From Streptococcus iniae (GTDB lineage Bacteria > Bacillota > Bacilli > Lactobacillales > Streptococcaceae), in the NCBI RefSeq assembly GCF_030732225.1, contig NZ_CP132230.1:1917001-1981000 (forward strand): a stretch of DNA of 64,000 bases. The letters are read 5' to 3'. A program made the position numbers and the translations under genes. Below are positions 29,436-37,544 of the stretch, piece by piece (the stretch's first letter is position 1; each line of letters opens with the position of its first letter). A model generated the notes under the pieces. The model ran no database searches. It saw nothing but the letters and a program-made list of their open reading frames with translations, and was not told the DNA's origin.

Positions 29436-30755
29436 TTATTTAGTGCTTTTAATGGTTTTGTTTGCTTTTTCAGTAAATGCTTTCAAAGCATCTGCAGGCT
29501 TGTCATCGCCATTAGAAATTGCTTGAACCATTGGGAACCAAAGCGTTCTCATCTCAGCAAAGCCATCAATAGTGTTGTAGTATGGAGAATAATAGGCTGT
29601 CCATTTAGCTATTTTTTCCATACGGTCATCTTGATAAAGATCACCATAAGAGCTTCTTACAGGGAATGCACCTGTGCGAACAACATTCTTAGGTCCCCAT
29701 TTTTTATCATCTGCGATAAAGGTTACAAACTTCTTAGAAGCTTCAATTTTTTTACTGTCTTTATCATTAAAGACAGCAAAGCCATTAACAAGGTATTCTA
29801 ATTCAGGTTTGCCATCGTCTGATGGGAATGGCACTTCAAGGTAATCAACTTTACTTGCTGCAAGCAATTTCGCTTGAATACCTGGTTGTGCTGGTGCCCA
29901 TAAAATGGTAAATGAGGTTTGTCCATTGGCAAAGTTTTGAATGTCTGCTGATCCATCATATTGAGAACCATTCATCATCAAACCAGATGTGATCCAAGAG
30001 GCTATTTTTTCCATTGATTTAACAGAATTGGCATCATCAGTCGTGTATTTGCTAACTTTTTCATCTGTGATATGACTACTATAGAGGTTTGAGAAAAAGG
30101 CGCGTGGTCCTTGGTCACCACCTTGACCATTAGCAAAGAATGAACCCGGGTTATAACCTTTATCCTTAAGAGCTTTCAAAACTTTTTCAAAGTCATCTGT
30201 TGTCCAACCTTCTTTAACAAGGTCAAGAACACCAGCATCTTTTAGCATTTTTTTATTAAACGCCATGTAAAATGGTGCTGAACTGATGGGGTACATATAA
30301 GCCTTATCGCCTGCTTTAGAAGCCTTAATAATATTACTATTATTCACATCTTTGACAAAATCATCAGTGAAAAGGTCATTTAAATCAGCTAATTTACCAT
30401 TTTTTCCATATTGAATAATACGTCCTGGGGCATCAAATAAAACATTTGGTGCTGTTCCTGCTTCTATGGCTGTCGTAATCTTTTCAGGCCCTGAAGTGAA
30501 ATCAATTGTTTCTAAATTAACTTTGATATTAGGGTTTTCTTTTTCAAAAGCTGCAATGAGTTTCTTTTCGTAAGTACCAACTCCATCTTCTGTTTTTTCT
30601 TGAGTGAAAACTGGGAATGCCCACCAGGTAATCTCTGTTTTTGCAGAGGAATCCGCTTTTCCAGATGCTTCTTTATTTGCCTTAGAACCACATGCAGCAA
30701 GTCCTAAAACAGTAGCACCACATAAAGCCAGTAGAGCCAATTTTTTCATTTTCAT
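29436..30755 (-). CDS. Sugar ABC transporter solute-binding lipoprotein (sialic-acid type, set 2)
   Basis: Family-1 solute-binding lipoprotein of 439 residues with lipobox LAACGS (Cys21). Core motifs include [57 protein letters not shown] and [12 protein letters not shown]. It follows nanE copy 2 by about 40 bases. Resembles pneumococcal SatA-type sialic-acid binding proteins in length and context; the substrate is inferred. It is distinct in sequence from the set-1 protein. Confidence 0.88.
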   Translation of the reverse strand: MKMKKLALLALCGATVLGLAACGSKANKEASGKADSSAKTEITWWAFPVFTQEKTEDGVGTYEKKLIAAFEKENPNIKVNLETIDFTSGPEKITTAIEAGTAPNVLFDAPGRIIQYGKNGKLADLNDLFTDDFVKDVNNSNIIKASKAGDKAYMYPISSAPFYMAFNKKMLKDAGVLDLVKEGWTTDDFEKVLKALKDKGYNPGSFFANGQGGDQGPRAFFSNLYSSHITDEKVSKYTTDDANSVKSMEKIASWITSGLMMNGSQYDGSADIQNFANGQTSFTILWAPAQPGIQAKLLAASKVDYLEVPFPSDDGKPELEYLVNGFAVFNDKDSKKIEASKKFVTFIADDKKWGPKNVVRTGAFPVRSSYGDLYQDDRMEKIAKWTAYYSPYYNTIDGFAEMRTLWFPMVQAISNGDDKPADALKAFTEKANKTIKSTK

Positions 30756-30797
30756 GGGTTTACTTCTCCTTAACCATTAATTATTATCTACAAGGCA

Positions 30798-31502
30798 TTA
30801 AGCCTTTAAAGCTTCAATGAAGCGCTCCGCTATTTCCTTAGGTCTAGTTATAGCGCCACCAACAACGATACTCACAACGCCCAATTCATTAATCCTCTTG
30901 GCATCTTTTGGACAATGAATTTTCCCTTCGGCAATGACAGGAATACCAGCTCGGCAAAGTCTTTCAACCAATTCAAAATCTGGCCCTGCTTCTTGACGGC
31001 TATAGGAGGTGTAACCAGACAGTGTCGTTCCCACAAAATCAACACCTGCTTGGAAAGCTCTAATACCTTCTTCATAAGTACTAATATCTGCCATAAGAAA
31101 CTGATGGGGGTATTTGACTTTCACCTGTTTAATAAAGTCTTCCACAGTCAAACCATCATAGCGGTCACGTTGCGTACAATCTAAAGCAATCACCGCTATA
31201 TCTAAGGCAGCCAACTGATCGATTTCAGCCATAGTCGCTGTAATAAAGGGTTCTTGCGGAGGGTAATCTTTTTTGATAATCCCAATAATTGGAAGTTTAG
31301 TCACTTCTTGTATTTCTTTGATGTCTCTGACTGAATTAGCTCTGATACCAACAGCCCCAGCCTCTTCAGCCGCTTTAGCCAAAAGTGGCATAATCCCACC
31401 TTGACTTGTATAGAGAGGCTCACCTGGCAAAGCCTGACAAGAAACAATAATACCTCCTTTTAGGGATTGTAAAAGACTGTCTTTTGGTGAGTGATCAGGC
31501 AT
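30798..31502 (-). CDS. nanE: N-acetylmannosamine-6-phosphate 2-epimerase (copy 2)
   Basis: Same reaction and fold as the copy at 23038-23742. It has 234 residues with [47 protein letters not shown] and [12 protein letters not shown]. The two differ at scattered positions only, mostly near the N-terminus and in the [13 protein letters not shown] segment. It is the first gene of nan operon 2 and adjoins rpmH, which is the S. pyogenes arrangement. This copy is therefore probably the resident gene. Confidence 0.95.
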   Translation of the reverse strand: MPDHSPKDSLLQSLKGGIIVSCQALPGEPLYTSQGGIMPLLAKAAEEAGAVGIRANSVRDIKEIQEVTKLPIIGIIKKDYPPQEPFITATMAEIDQLAALDIAVIALDCTQRDRYDGLTVEDFIKQVKVKYPHQFLMADISTYEEGIRAFQAGVDFVGTTLSGYTSYSRQEAGPDFELVERLCRAGIPVIAEGKIHCPKDAKRINELGVVSIVVGGAITRPKEIAERFIEALKA

Positions 31503-31535
31503 CTTTTTCGCTCCTTTTAAGAAATTAATTTACTA

Positions 31536-31549
31536 TGAGAACGTTCACA
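31536..31549. promoter_or_regulatory. CcpA-binding (cre) site, nan operon 2
   Basis: TGAGAACGTTCACA matches the cre consensus at all 14 positions, just downstream of the -10. A second cre-like sequence, TCAAAGCGTTTTCA (13/14 on the minus strand), at 31568-31581 overlaps the -35. Confidence 0.8.
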
Positions 31550-31554
31550 AGTTC

Positions 31555-31582
31555 ATTATAACAGTAATCAAAGCGTTTTCAA
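31555..31582 (-). promoter_or_regulatory. Promoter of nan operon 2
   Basis: The -10 is TATAAT (31555-31560) and the -35 is TTGAAA (31577-31582) with a 16-base spacer. Upstream, GTATTTTCTAAAT is shared with the operon 1 promoter. Confidence 0.75.
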
Positions 31583-31636
31583 TAACCTCTTGCTATTTAG
31601 AAAATACTTTCGTTTTTTAATTTTTTTTTAAAGTTT

Positions 31637-31654
31637 TTTGAAACTAGTTTCAAA
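31637..31654. promoter_or_regulatory. Candidate operator palindrome upstream of nan operon 2
   Basis: The perfect 18-bp palindrome TTTGAAACTAGTTTCAAA lies about 54 bases upstream of the -35. It is the same core as at operon 1. It lies between the rpmH terminator and the promoter. Confidence 0.62.
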
Positions 31655-31656
31655 CA

Positions 31657-31692
31657 CAAAAAACCAAGAGTCTCGAGCACCCTTGGTTTTCC
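31657..31692 (-). terminator. Terminator of rpmH
   Basis: The stem AAAACCAAG / CTTGGTTTT with an extended interior (GTGCTCGAGAC) is followed by T-rich sequence on the minus strand, 18 bases after the rpmH stop. Confidence 0.78.
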
Positions 31693-31709
31693 TTATTTTG
31701 TATTCGCAA

Positions 31710-31844
31710 TTATGCAGATAATACTTTACGTCCTTTACGACGACGGCTTGCTAGCACGCGACGTCCGTTTTTAGTTGCCATACGGTGACGGAATCCGTGT
31801 TTACGTTGACGACGGATTTTACTTGGTTGATAAGTACGTTTCAC
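31710..31844 (-). CDS. rpmH: Ribosomal protein L34 (bL34)
   Basis: Translating the minus strand gives a 44-residue basic protein beginning [18 protein letters not shown] and ending KGRKVLSA, an unmistakable bL34. The start codon is GTG (31842-31844), with GAGGAGGT nine bases upstream. The gene is a standard neighbour of rnpA-yidC-jag. Here it is separated from jag by IS elements and the LytTR/ABC module. Confidence 0.96.
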   Translation of the reverse strand: MKRTYQPSKIRRQRKHGFRHRMATKNGRRVLASRRRKGRKVLSA

Positions 31845-31981
31845 AGTGAATACCTCCTCATAGATTTTCGTATTCGTTTAGCCGGCTAGTTGTGATATCA
31901 GTTACTAAACATACCATAATATTCTATAACATATCACATCACTTGTCAAGAAATATTAGGTATCTTTTTCTTTTTAGTAAT

Positions 31982-31998
31982 TTCTCAAAGTAAGTTCC
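31982..31998. repeat. Left arm of a 17-bp perfect inverted repeat flanking the IS block
   Basis: TTCTCAAAGTAAGTTCC recurs in inverse orientation at 34731-34747. The pair brackets the whole nested-IS block of about 2.77 kb and may be the ends of an older insertion. Confidence 0.6.
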
Positions 31999-32146
31999 GT
32001 CTGCCCTCCAAAACCGGAAGTTAGTGTGAAAAGGATTTTTATGGTGGAATTAAGTCTGAGACGTTTGGATTAGAAATGAGTTTATCCATCATGACAAAAC
32101 ACTGAAAAGGCAACACTTTTCTGTACAACATTTATAAAGTGTTTTT

Positions 32147-32926
32147 CTAGGCAATTAATCTTTTAGTCATTGGTGTTTGGTAGTTGAGACTACCATGAAT
32201 GCGGTGGTAATTCCACCAATGAACATAGTCTTTAGTCTTAAGAACTAGTTCTTCCAGCGATTGAAAGGTTTCTTGATAAACAAATTCAATTTTGAAAGCA
32301 CGATACGTACTTTCAGCTACGGCATTGTCATAAGGACAACCAGCCTGACTAAGCGAACGTGTGATTCCAAAGGCTTCCAATATTTCATCAATTAACTGAT
32401 TATCAAACTCTTTGCCACGATCTGAATGGAACATCTTGACTTTGGTCAGGGCGTAAGGGATGCTTTGTATGGCTTGCTTAACGAGTTCAGCGGTCTTGTG
32501 CCAACCAAGAGACAGGCCGATGATTTCACGGTTGTATAGGTCAATGATGAGGCAAACATAAGCCCAACGATTGCCTACACGAACATAGGTTAAGTCAGTG
32601 ACTAAGGCTTGTAGTGGTCTTTCTTGCTTAAACTGCCTGTCTAAGTGGTTGGGAATAGGGGCTTCATTCTTGCCTCTAGAATGTGGTTTGAAGGTGGCTT
32701 TCTGATAAACAGAAACCAAATTGAGTCGCTTCATAATGCGTCGAATCCGACGACGTGAAAGTGTGATACCTTCGTTATTCAAGCATATTTTGATTTTTCT
32801 GGATCCGTATCTGGACTCGCTCTCGAGGAAAATTCTTTTAATAGTTTCTTCAAACTCCGTTTCAGATACTGACTCCACGGCTTGATAGTAATAACTTGAG
32901 CGTGGCATATTCAGCCAGCGACACAT
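32147..32926 (-). CDS. IS981-like transposase OrfB
   Basis: A DDE integrase domain of 259 residues. It has HTH_21 (YGSRKIKICLNNEGI), then the triad: Asp in LVTDLTYVRVG, Asp in MFHSDRGKEFDN and Glu in NAVAESTYRAFK. The frame stays open upstream of the first ATG to an A-rich slip site near the end of OrfA (AAAAAGG), consistent with -1 frameshifting to an OrfAB product. No inactivating change was seen. Confidence 0.9.
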   Translation of the reverse strand: MCRWLNMPRSSYYYQAVESVSETEFEETIKRIFLESESRYGSRKIKICLNNEGITLSRRRIRRIMKRLNLVSVYQKATFKPHSRGKNEAPIPNHLDRQFKQERPLQALVTDLTYVRVGNRWAYVCLIIDLYNREIIGLSLGWHKTAELVKQAIQSIPYALTKVKMFHSDRGKEFDNQLIDEILEAFGITRSLSQAGCPYDNAVAESTYRAFKIEFVYQETFQSLEELVLKTKDYVHWWNYHRIHGSLNYQTPMTKRLIA

Positions 32927-32961
32927 CTTTGAAATGCTGTATTTAGCCTTATTAGCAGTGA

Positions 32962-33252
32962 TTATTTCCCTTTTTGTGCCATAATCACTGCCGCTTGCTT
33001 TAGGATATCTAATTGCATTTCGAGTTCTTTATTGTGTTTCCTGAGTTCAATTAGCTCCCGCTGTTCATCTGTCAGATTATCAACAGACTTGAATGAACCA
33101 GTTGTTTTGGCTTGTCTAACCCACTTATCGAAGGTGGAAGGGGTTAGCTCGTATTCCTTGATGAGGCTGCTACGCTTTCTACCAGCATTGTAAAGGTCCA
33201 CAATTTGTTGCTTAAAATCATCGGTGAAGTGACGACGTACTTTTCTAGACAT
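32962..33252 (-). CDS. IS981-like transposase OrfA
   Basis: A 96-residue helix-turn-helix protein of the IS3 OrfA (HTH_Tnp_1) type. FTDDFKQQIVDLYNAGRKRSSL is the recognition region, and a leucine-rich C-terminal helix (LRKHNKELEMQLDILKQAAV) follows. It ends MAQKGK at the A-rich slip site leading into OrfB. It lies directly inside the right inverted repeat. Confidence 0.9.
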   Translation of the reverse strand: MSRKVRRHFTDDFKQQIVDLYNAGRKRSSLIKEYELTPSTFDKWVRQAKTTGSFKSVDNLTDEQRELIELRKHNKELEMQLDILKQAAVIMAQKGK

Positions 33253-34542
33253 GGTTTTTCTCCCGTTTTTCTTAAGTGTAGAACACTTTATAATTTCTGT
33301 CTAGTTTAGTGTAACCTATTCACACAAACACCTAACTCTCTCAGACCGTAATGACATCCAATCTGGTTTGGATAGAGGAGAAACCTTTAAAGCCATCGGG
33401 CTTAATCTACTGAAACACCCTACTACTATCGCAAAAGAAGTCAAACGAAATAAGCAACTAAGAGAATCAACCAAAGACTGCCTAGACTGTCCGCTACTAA
33501 GAAAAGCTCCCTATGTTTGTAATGGGTGTCCAAAGAGGAGGATCAACTGTGGTTACAAGAAGACCTTCTATCTTGCTAAGCAAGCTCAAAGGAACTACGA
33601 AAAACTTTTAGTTGAATCTAGAGAAGGAATCCCTTTGAACAAAGAGACCTTCTGGAAAATAGATAGAGTCCTTTCTAATGGGGTCAAGAAGGGCCAACGT
33701 ATCTATCATATCCTCAAAACCAACGATCTAGAAGTGAGTTCTTCAACCGTTTATCGACACATCAAGAAAGGCTACCTATCCATCACACCAATCGACCTAC
33801 CTAGAGCTGTGAAGTTCAAAAAAAGGCGAAAGAGCACACTCCCTCCTATTCCAAAAGCGATTAAAGAAGGGCGACGGTACGAGGATTTTATAGAACACAT
33901 GAACCAATCAGAGCTGAACTCCTGGCTTGAAATGGACACGGTTATTGGACGGATTGGTGGAAAGGTCCTTCTCACCTTCAATGTCGCCTTCTGTAACTTC
34001 ATCTTTGCCAAACTGATGGATTCTAAGACAGCTATCGAAACTGCTAAACACATACAGGTCATTAAGAGGACACTCTATGATAACAAGAGAGACTTCTTCA
34101 AACTCTTTCCTGTTATCCTAACGGATAATGGTGGGGAATTCGCTAGAGTGGATGATATTGAGATAGATGTTTGTGGACAGTCTCAACTCTTCTTTTGTGA
34201 CCCTAATCGGTCTGACCAGAAAGCAAGAATCGAGAAGAATCATACCCTCGTGAGAGACATACTGCCTAAGGGGACTTCCTTCGACAACTTGACTCAAGAG
34301 GACATTAATCTGGCACTATCTCATATCAACAGCGTTAAGAGACAGGCTCTAAATGGTAAAACGGCTTATGAGCTATTCTCTTTTACTTACGGAAAAGACA
34401 TCGCAAGTATACTCGGTATTGAGGAAATTACTGCGGAAGACGTCTGCCAATCTCCCAAACTATTAAAAGACAAAATCTAATAAAAGACAAAATCTAACCT
34501 AATCAACTAACTGATACAACCTAAACGTCTCACACTAACTTC

Positions 34543-34747
34543 AACCATAGCGGAACTTAATCTGAAACGCTTTCAGATGAGGAGGTTTTCTTGTACCCTT
34601 TTTTTGCGATTTTTAACTCTGAAAACCTATGAAATCAAGTATTATAAAAACCAACGGAACTTAGTCTGAGACGGATTTTCGTTGGTTTTTATTGGTTTTT
34701 ATCAGACTAAATTCCATTTCTACTAGAGGTGGAACTTACTTTGAGAA
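34543..34747. repeat. Cluster of IS30-like end repeats and hairpins
   Basis: No gene is seen. The stretch holds two more copies of a GGAACTTAnTCTGA-type end (starting about 34552 and 34656). It also holds a hairpin with arms AAAACCAACG / CGTTGGTTTT around the second copy, and the right arm of the outer 17-bp inverted repeat (34731-34747). It looks like debris of repeated insertions at one site. Confidence 0.55.
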
Positions 34748-34748
34748 T

Positions 34749-35138
34749 TTAGCTCTTTTTCTTTTTAGCCAGTTTTTGATTGATAAGGCGACTGCTGTGA
34801 TAATTTAACAGAAAAATCATAAGCCAAACAAGCAAATAAATCACAATGAAATTAAGGAAAAATCCTAAAAAATGCTCCATTTTAAGCCAATTATTATAAT
34901 AATTCATGCCAAAAACGATAATGCTTATCCCTACAAAATGAAGACTTGTTTTTATCATAAAGGACAACTTTTCCAAATGATAAATCATAGAAACAACTCC
35001 CATAAAGCCACTGAAAATCAAGCAAGAAACGATATTTGAAATGGTCTGCGTTTTGACATCACTCGCTAATAAACTTAGCATATAGATAATGCCTCCAACA
35101 CCAATTCCATAGATATAGGCATTGATTATTTTTTTCAT
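34749..35138 (-). CDS. DUF3021 membrane protein, probable inhibitor partner of the LytTR regulator
   Basis: A 129-residue protein with four predicted helices (INAYIYGIGVGGIIYMLSLL, IVSCLIFSGFMGVVSMIYHL, SLHFVGISIIVFGMNYY, FFLNFIVIYLLVWLMIFLL) and a basic tail (KLAKKKKS). This fits the DUF3021 family. Such proteins are encoded next to stand-alone LytTR regulators in LytTR regulatory systems such as S. mutans BrsRM, where the membrane protein restrains the regulator. It follows the regulator by 12 bases. The pairing is visible; the inhibitory role is inferred from known systems. Confidence 0.8.
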   Translation of the reverse strand: MKKIINAYIYGIGVGGIIYMLSLLASDVKTQTISNIVSCLIFSGFMGVVSMIYHLEKLSFMIKTSLHFVGISIIVFGMNYYNNWLKMEHFLGFFLNFIVIYLLVWLMIFLLNYHSSRLINQKLAKKKKS

Positions 35139-35150
35139 ACGGATTCCTCA

Positions 35151-35600
35151 CTAAAGTCCTAATTGACGTTCTAGATTTTTTAAATAGCATCTGCTGATAA
35201 TAATTTTTGTTTTATTTGTTAGTATGGCTAACATATTCCCAGAAAAAGAAGCCTCCATCCTAAGCAAATGGTCACTATTAATAATACTTTGCTTCGAAAC
35301 CTGAACAAAGGTTTTTGTTGGTAACTTCTCTTTGATTTTATACAGTCTTTCTCGATTGTGAAATTTTCCTTGAGTCGTCATAATACAAAGATAATCATTA
35401 TCAACTTCAACAGCAATAATATCTGTGTATTTTAGCAAGTGGATATTATCATCTTGTTTAATGGCAAGTAAGTCTGATTTCATCTCTTGGAAACCTTCTA
35501 AATATGTAATTAAATTTATAACCTCTTTATCATAGTTATTTTTTGAAATAACTATTTGCATTTCTGTATGTGATGCGTTTTCTTTAAAAAACCACTTCAT
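35151..35600 (-). CDS. Stand-alone LytTR-family transcriptional regulator
   Basis: A 149-residue protein with no receiver domain. Residues about 55-149 form a LytTR DNA-binding domain (IHLLKYTDIIAVEVDNDYLCIMTTQGKFHNRERL, FVQVSKQSIINSDHLLRMEASFSGN, IISRCYLKNLERQLGL). It resembles regulators paired with DUF3021 membrane proteins. Directly upstream lies a pair of 10-bp direct repeats 21 bases apart. A similar pair stands before the adjacent ABC transporter operon, so autoregulation and control of that transporter are likely. Confidence 0.87.
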   Translation of the reverse strand: MKWFFKENASHTEMQIVISKNNYDKEVINLITYLEGFQEMKSDLLAIKQDDNIHLLKYTDIIAVEVDNDYLCIMTTQGKFHNRERLYKIKEKLPTKTFVQVSKQSIINSDHLLRMEASFSGNMLAILTNKTKIIISRCYLKNLERQLGL

Positions 35601-35668
35601 GCCACTACTTCCTTTGTTCTTTATATCAGTATCATAACAAAAAAGAAGAGGGCTGTCTTTTCATTTCA

Positions 35669-35699
35669 GTTAAGTGGTTAGTTTTGCTGGCTAAGCGGT
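35669..35699 (-). promoter_or_regulatory. LytTR-type direct-repeat operator before the LytTR gene
   Basis: On the minus strand ACCGCTTAGC and ACCACTTAAC lie exactly 21 bases apart, the spacing LytTR dimers require. The distal repeat touches the stop codon of the ABC permease. A TATGAT -10 lies about 32 bases downstream, with no good -35, as expected for an activated promoter. Confidence 0.68.
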
Positions 35700-36547
35700 T
35701 ACGATTTCTTGGTTTTGTGGATGACAATGAGTGTTGCTAAGAGCAATAACATTCCAAAGATTGTTATCATTACAATCCTATAATCATCATGTAGACTAGT
35801 TAGTTTATCTAGTTTCATTCCAATACCCATAAATTCTCTAAAGTCTGTTTTCGACCATTCTAACAGCTTAATAGAATCTTTGAGCAAAACCTGTCTGTAA
35901 AGCGAAGCAATGTAGGCACCTGGTGTCCCTTTAACAACTAATTTTCCCAAATCTGGTAAAACACCTACTGGTATATAAACCCCTACTAAGAAGCCTGAGG
36001 TGGTTCCTATGATGGTTCCAAGTCGACTTTCGATTGCCATCGTTTTAACAAATTGCAAAACAAGCGTTGCAAAGAGGGATGCTTGTAGAGAACTAAGAAA
36101 TGCAATCAGCAATAATTGTGGGAAAAGCTCTGGCGATATGCTTAGTTGATCCTGCCATGCAAAATAAGTTTGCATAACAAGAAACACAACTACCTGCATG
36201 ATCAAACTGATGATACTGGCACTTAAAAAATAACCTAGATGCAGCTTTAGCGGACTGACATCTGTTAAAAGCAAATCGTCCCAAACCGACTTTTCTTTAT
36301 CCTCAACGATACGAGATAAGGCAGACCAACTTGTCGTAATCCCTGTTACAGCAAGCACCCCTCCCATAACCCATAAATCTAAGGTTTTTTCTGGATTGGA
36401 AAGGGATTTTTCCCAGGATAAGACAAGATTATGTTGTAAAAAAATGATATACAAAACAAAAGCTATCAAAGCTCCTAGAAGGGAGAAAAAAATACCTGAT
36501 TTATCACTAAAATAAAGCTTTAAATGTCTTTCAATAACTGCAGTCAT
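35699..36547 (-). CDS. ABC-2 type transporter permease
   Basis: A 282-residue integral membrane protein with six helices and the ABC-2 permease pattern (VMGGVLAVTGITTSW, SPLKLHLGYFLSASIISLIMQ, FLVGVYIPVGVLPDLGK). The start codon overlaps the stop of the ATPase gene. The pair resembles bacteriocin, lantibiotic or drug efflux ABC-2 systems. The substrate is unknown. The operator of the next gene overlaps its stop codon. Confidence 0.85.
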   Translation of the reverse strand: MTAVIERHLKLYFSDKSGIFFSLLGALIAFVLYIIFLQHNLVLSWEKSLSNPEKTLDLWVMGGVLAVTGITTSWSALSRIVEDKEKSVWDDLLLTDVSPLKLHLGYFLSASIISLIMQVVVFLVMQTYFAWQDQLSISPELFPQLLLIAFLSSLQASLFATLVLQFVKTMAIESRLGTIIGTTSGFLVGVYIPVGVLPDLGKLVVKGTPGAYIASLYRQVLLKDSIKLLEWSKTDFREFMGIGMKLDKLTSLHDDYRIVMITIFGMLLLLATLIVIHKTKKS

Positions 36548-37407
36548 TAGTCTATTTCCTTTCCTGTGATGGTTAAAAATGCATCATTCAATGTTCCTTG
36601 TTGATAAGTAAAGTGAGCAATCTTCTGAGAATGTTCCCCTAAAAAGGCTATGATTTCTTTGACATCTAACCCCTCAAAAATAAGCATCTGGCCCTCTTCT
36701 TGGAAATCTCTCTTCAAAAGCACTTTATCCTCATCTCGACAAAGGCTTAGCCTTAATTTTGATTTACTGTATTGAGTAATCAAGTCTTGACTAGAGCCAC
36801 TTGCAAGAATTTTCCCTTTATCAATAATATAAACCATATCAGCATTGTCAGCCTCTTCTAAATAATGACTGGTTAAAAAAATGGTTAATTTTTCTTCCTC
36901 TTGTAAGGTCTTAAACAACTTCCAAATCATCTGGCGACTTTGAATGTCTAAGCCCGTTGTTGGTTCATCTAAAAAGAGAATATCTGGTTTGTGAATTAGG
37001 GCCCTAGCAATATCAACCCGCCTCTTTTGCCCACCTGACAAGGTTTTATACTTTTGATGTAAGATTGGCCTTAAGGCTGTCATCACAATAATCTTATCCA
37101 ACCAAGCATCATCCTTAGAGGTATACATTTTTAGACGGTTCTTGAGATTATCTTTCACCTTCAACTCACCATCCAAAATACTTTCTTGAAAGACCATCCC
37201 AATTTTAAGATTGTCTTTTGTGACCACTCTTCCAGAACTGGCTTTCACAATCCCTGTCAACATTTTGATTGTCGTTGACTTCCCAGCACCATTTGTTCCC
37301 AAATAGGCCACCAAGCTCCCCTGTTTAATCTGTAAATTGAGGTCTTGAATCACCTGATGTTTTCCATAAGTTTTGTTTAATTGCTGTGCTTCTATTAAAT
37401 AAGTCAT
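36547..37407 (-). CDS. ABC transporter ATPase
   Basis: A 286-residue nucleotide-binding protein with Walker A GTNGAGKSTT, signature LSGGQKRRVD, Walker B DILFLDEPTTGLD, and the H-loop in FLTSHYLEEADNADMVYI. It is of the DRR/NatA-like export class. I chose the ATG giving MTYLIEAQQ because GGAGGT lies eight bases upstream. The earlier ATG would place this ribosome site inside the gene. It is the first gene of an operon with the ABC-2 permease and follows LytTR-type repeats, suggesting control by the neighbouring regulator. Confidence 0.9.
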   Translation of the reverse strand: MTYLIEAQQLNKTYGKHQVIQDLNLQIKQGSLVAYLGTNGAGKSTTIKMLTGIVKASSGRVVTKDNLKIGMVFQESILDGELKVKDNLKNRLKMYTSKDDAWLDKIIVMTALRPILHQKYKTLSGGQKRRVDIARALIHKPDILFLDEPTTGLDIQSRQMIWKLFKTLQEEEKLTIFLTSHYLEEADNADMVYIIDKGKILASGSSQDLITQYSKSKLRLSLCRDEDKVLLKRDFQEEGQMLIFEGLDVKEIIAFLGEHSQKIAHFTYQQGTLNDAFLTITGKEID

Positions 37408-37466
37408 TGCGCTTACCTCCATGACAATAGCTTATCAGAAAAACACGGGCTAAGGTTTCAAAGTTA

Positions 37467-37497
37467 GCTAAGTGGAGAGATTAAGCTCCTATGTGGT
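37467..37497 (-). promoter_or_regulatory. LytTR-type direct-repeat operator before the ABC operon
   Basis: On the minus strand ACCACATAGG and TCCACTTAGC lie exactly 21 bases apart. They match the repeats found before the LytTR gene (shared CC-C-TAG core). A TTGAAA lies shortly downstream. Confidence 0.65.
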
Positions 37498-37512
37498 AGG
37501 ATTTTCTCTTCA

Positions 37513-37540
37513 AAACAAAAAAGCCATCCCAAATGGGATA
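37513..37540 (-). terminator. Terminator after jag
   Basis: ATCCCATTTGGGAT followed by GGCTTTTTT on the minus strand, immediately after the jag stop codon. Confidence 0.7.
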
Positions 37541-37544
37541 ACTC

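Larger units (their letters stand above)
32103..33322 (-). mobile_element. IS981-like element (IS3 family), intact, with 3-bp target duplication
   Basis: The 1220-bp element has terminal inverted repeats that begin TGAAAAGG and TGAATAGG and stay similar for about 39 bases to TTATAAAGTG. CAC flanks both ends (32100-32102 and 33323-33325). The length is close to L. lactis IS981. It carries two overlapping transposase frames on the minus strand. Confidence 0.88.
32091..34480 (+). pseudogene. IS30-family transposase, split by the inserted IS981-like element
   Basis: The visible long frame (from about 33326) begins LTLSDRNDIQSGLDRGETFKA. It contains the Cys-rich segment typical of IS1239 relatives (CLDCPLLRKAPYVCNGC), and a DDE core with EMDTVIG, LTDNGGEFA and ARIEKNHTLVRD. 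Joining 32091-32102 to 33326 removes the insertion plus one target copy. It restores ATG-ACA-AAA-CAC followed by AAA-CAC-CTA-ACT, reading MTKHKHLTLSDRN in frame. The remaining frame has a possible TTG start, but the natural N-terminus is lost, so I call it a disrupted gene. An upstream in-frame ATG at 32076 is an alternative start of the original gene. Confidence 0.8.
32047..34542 (+). mobile_element. IS30-family insertion sequence, interrupted by an IS981-like element
   Basis: The ends share GAAnTnAGTnTGAGACGTTT, 17 of 20 bases inverted (32047-32066 and 34523-34542). Without the nested element it would be about 1.27 kb. It encodes an IS1239-like transposase that the inner element splits near its start codon. 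Confidence 0.75.

Noticed and set aside
33772-34062. Minus-strand frame inside the IS30 transposase
   Set aside because: Shadow of the coding strand, with no independent features.
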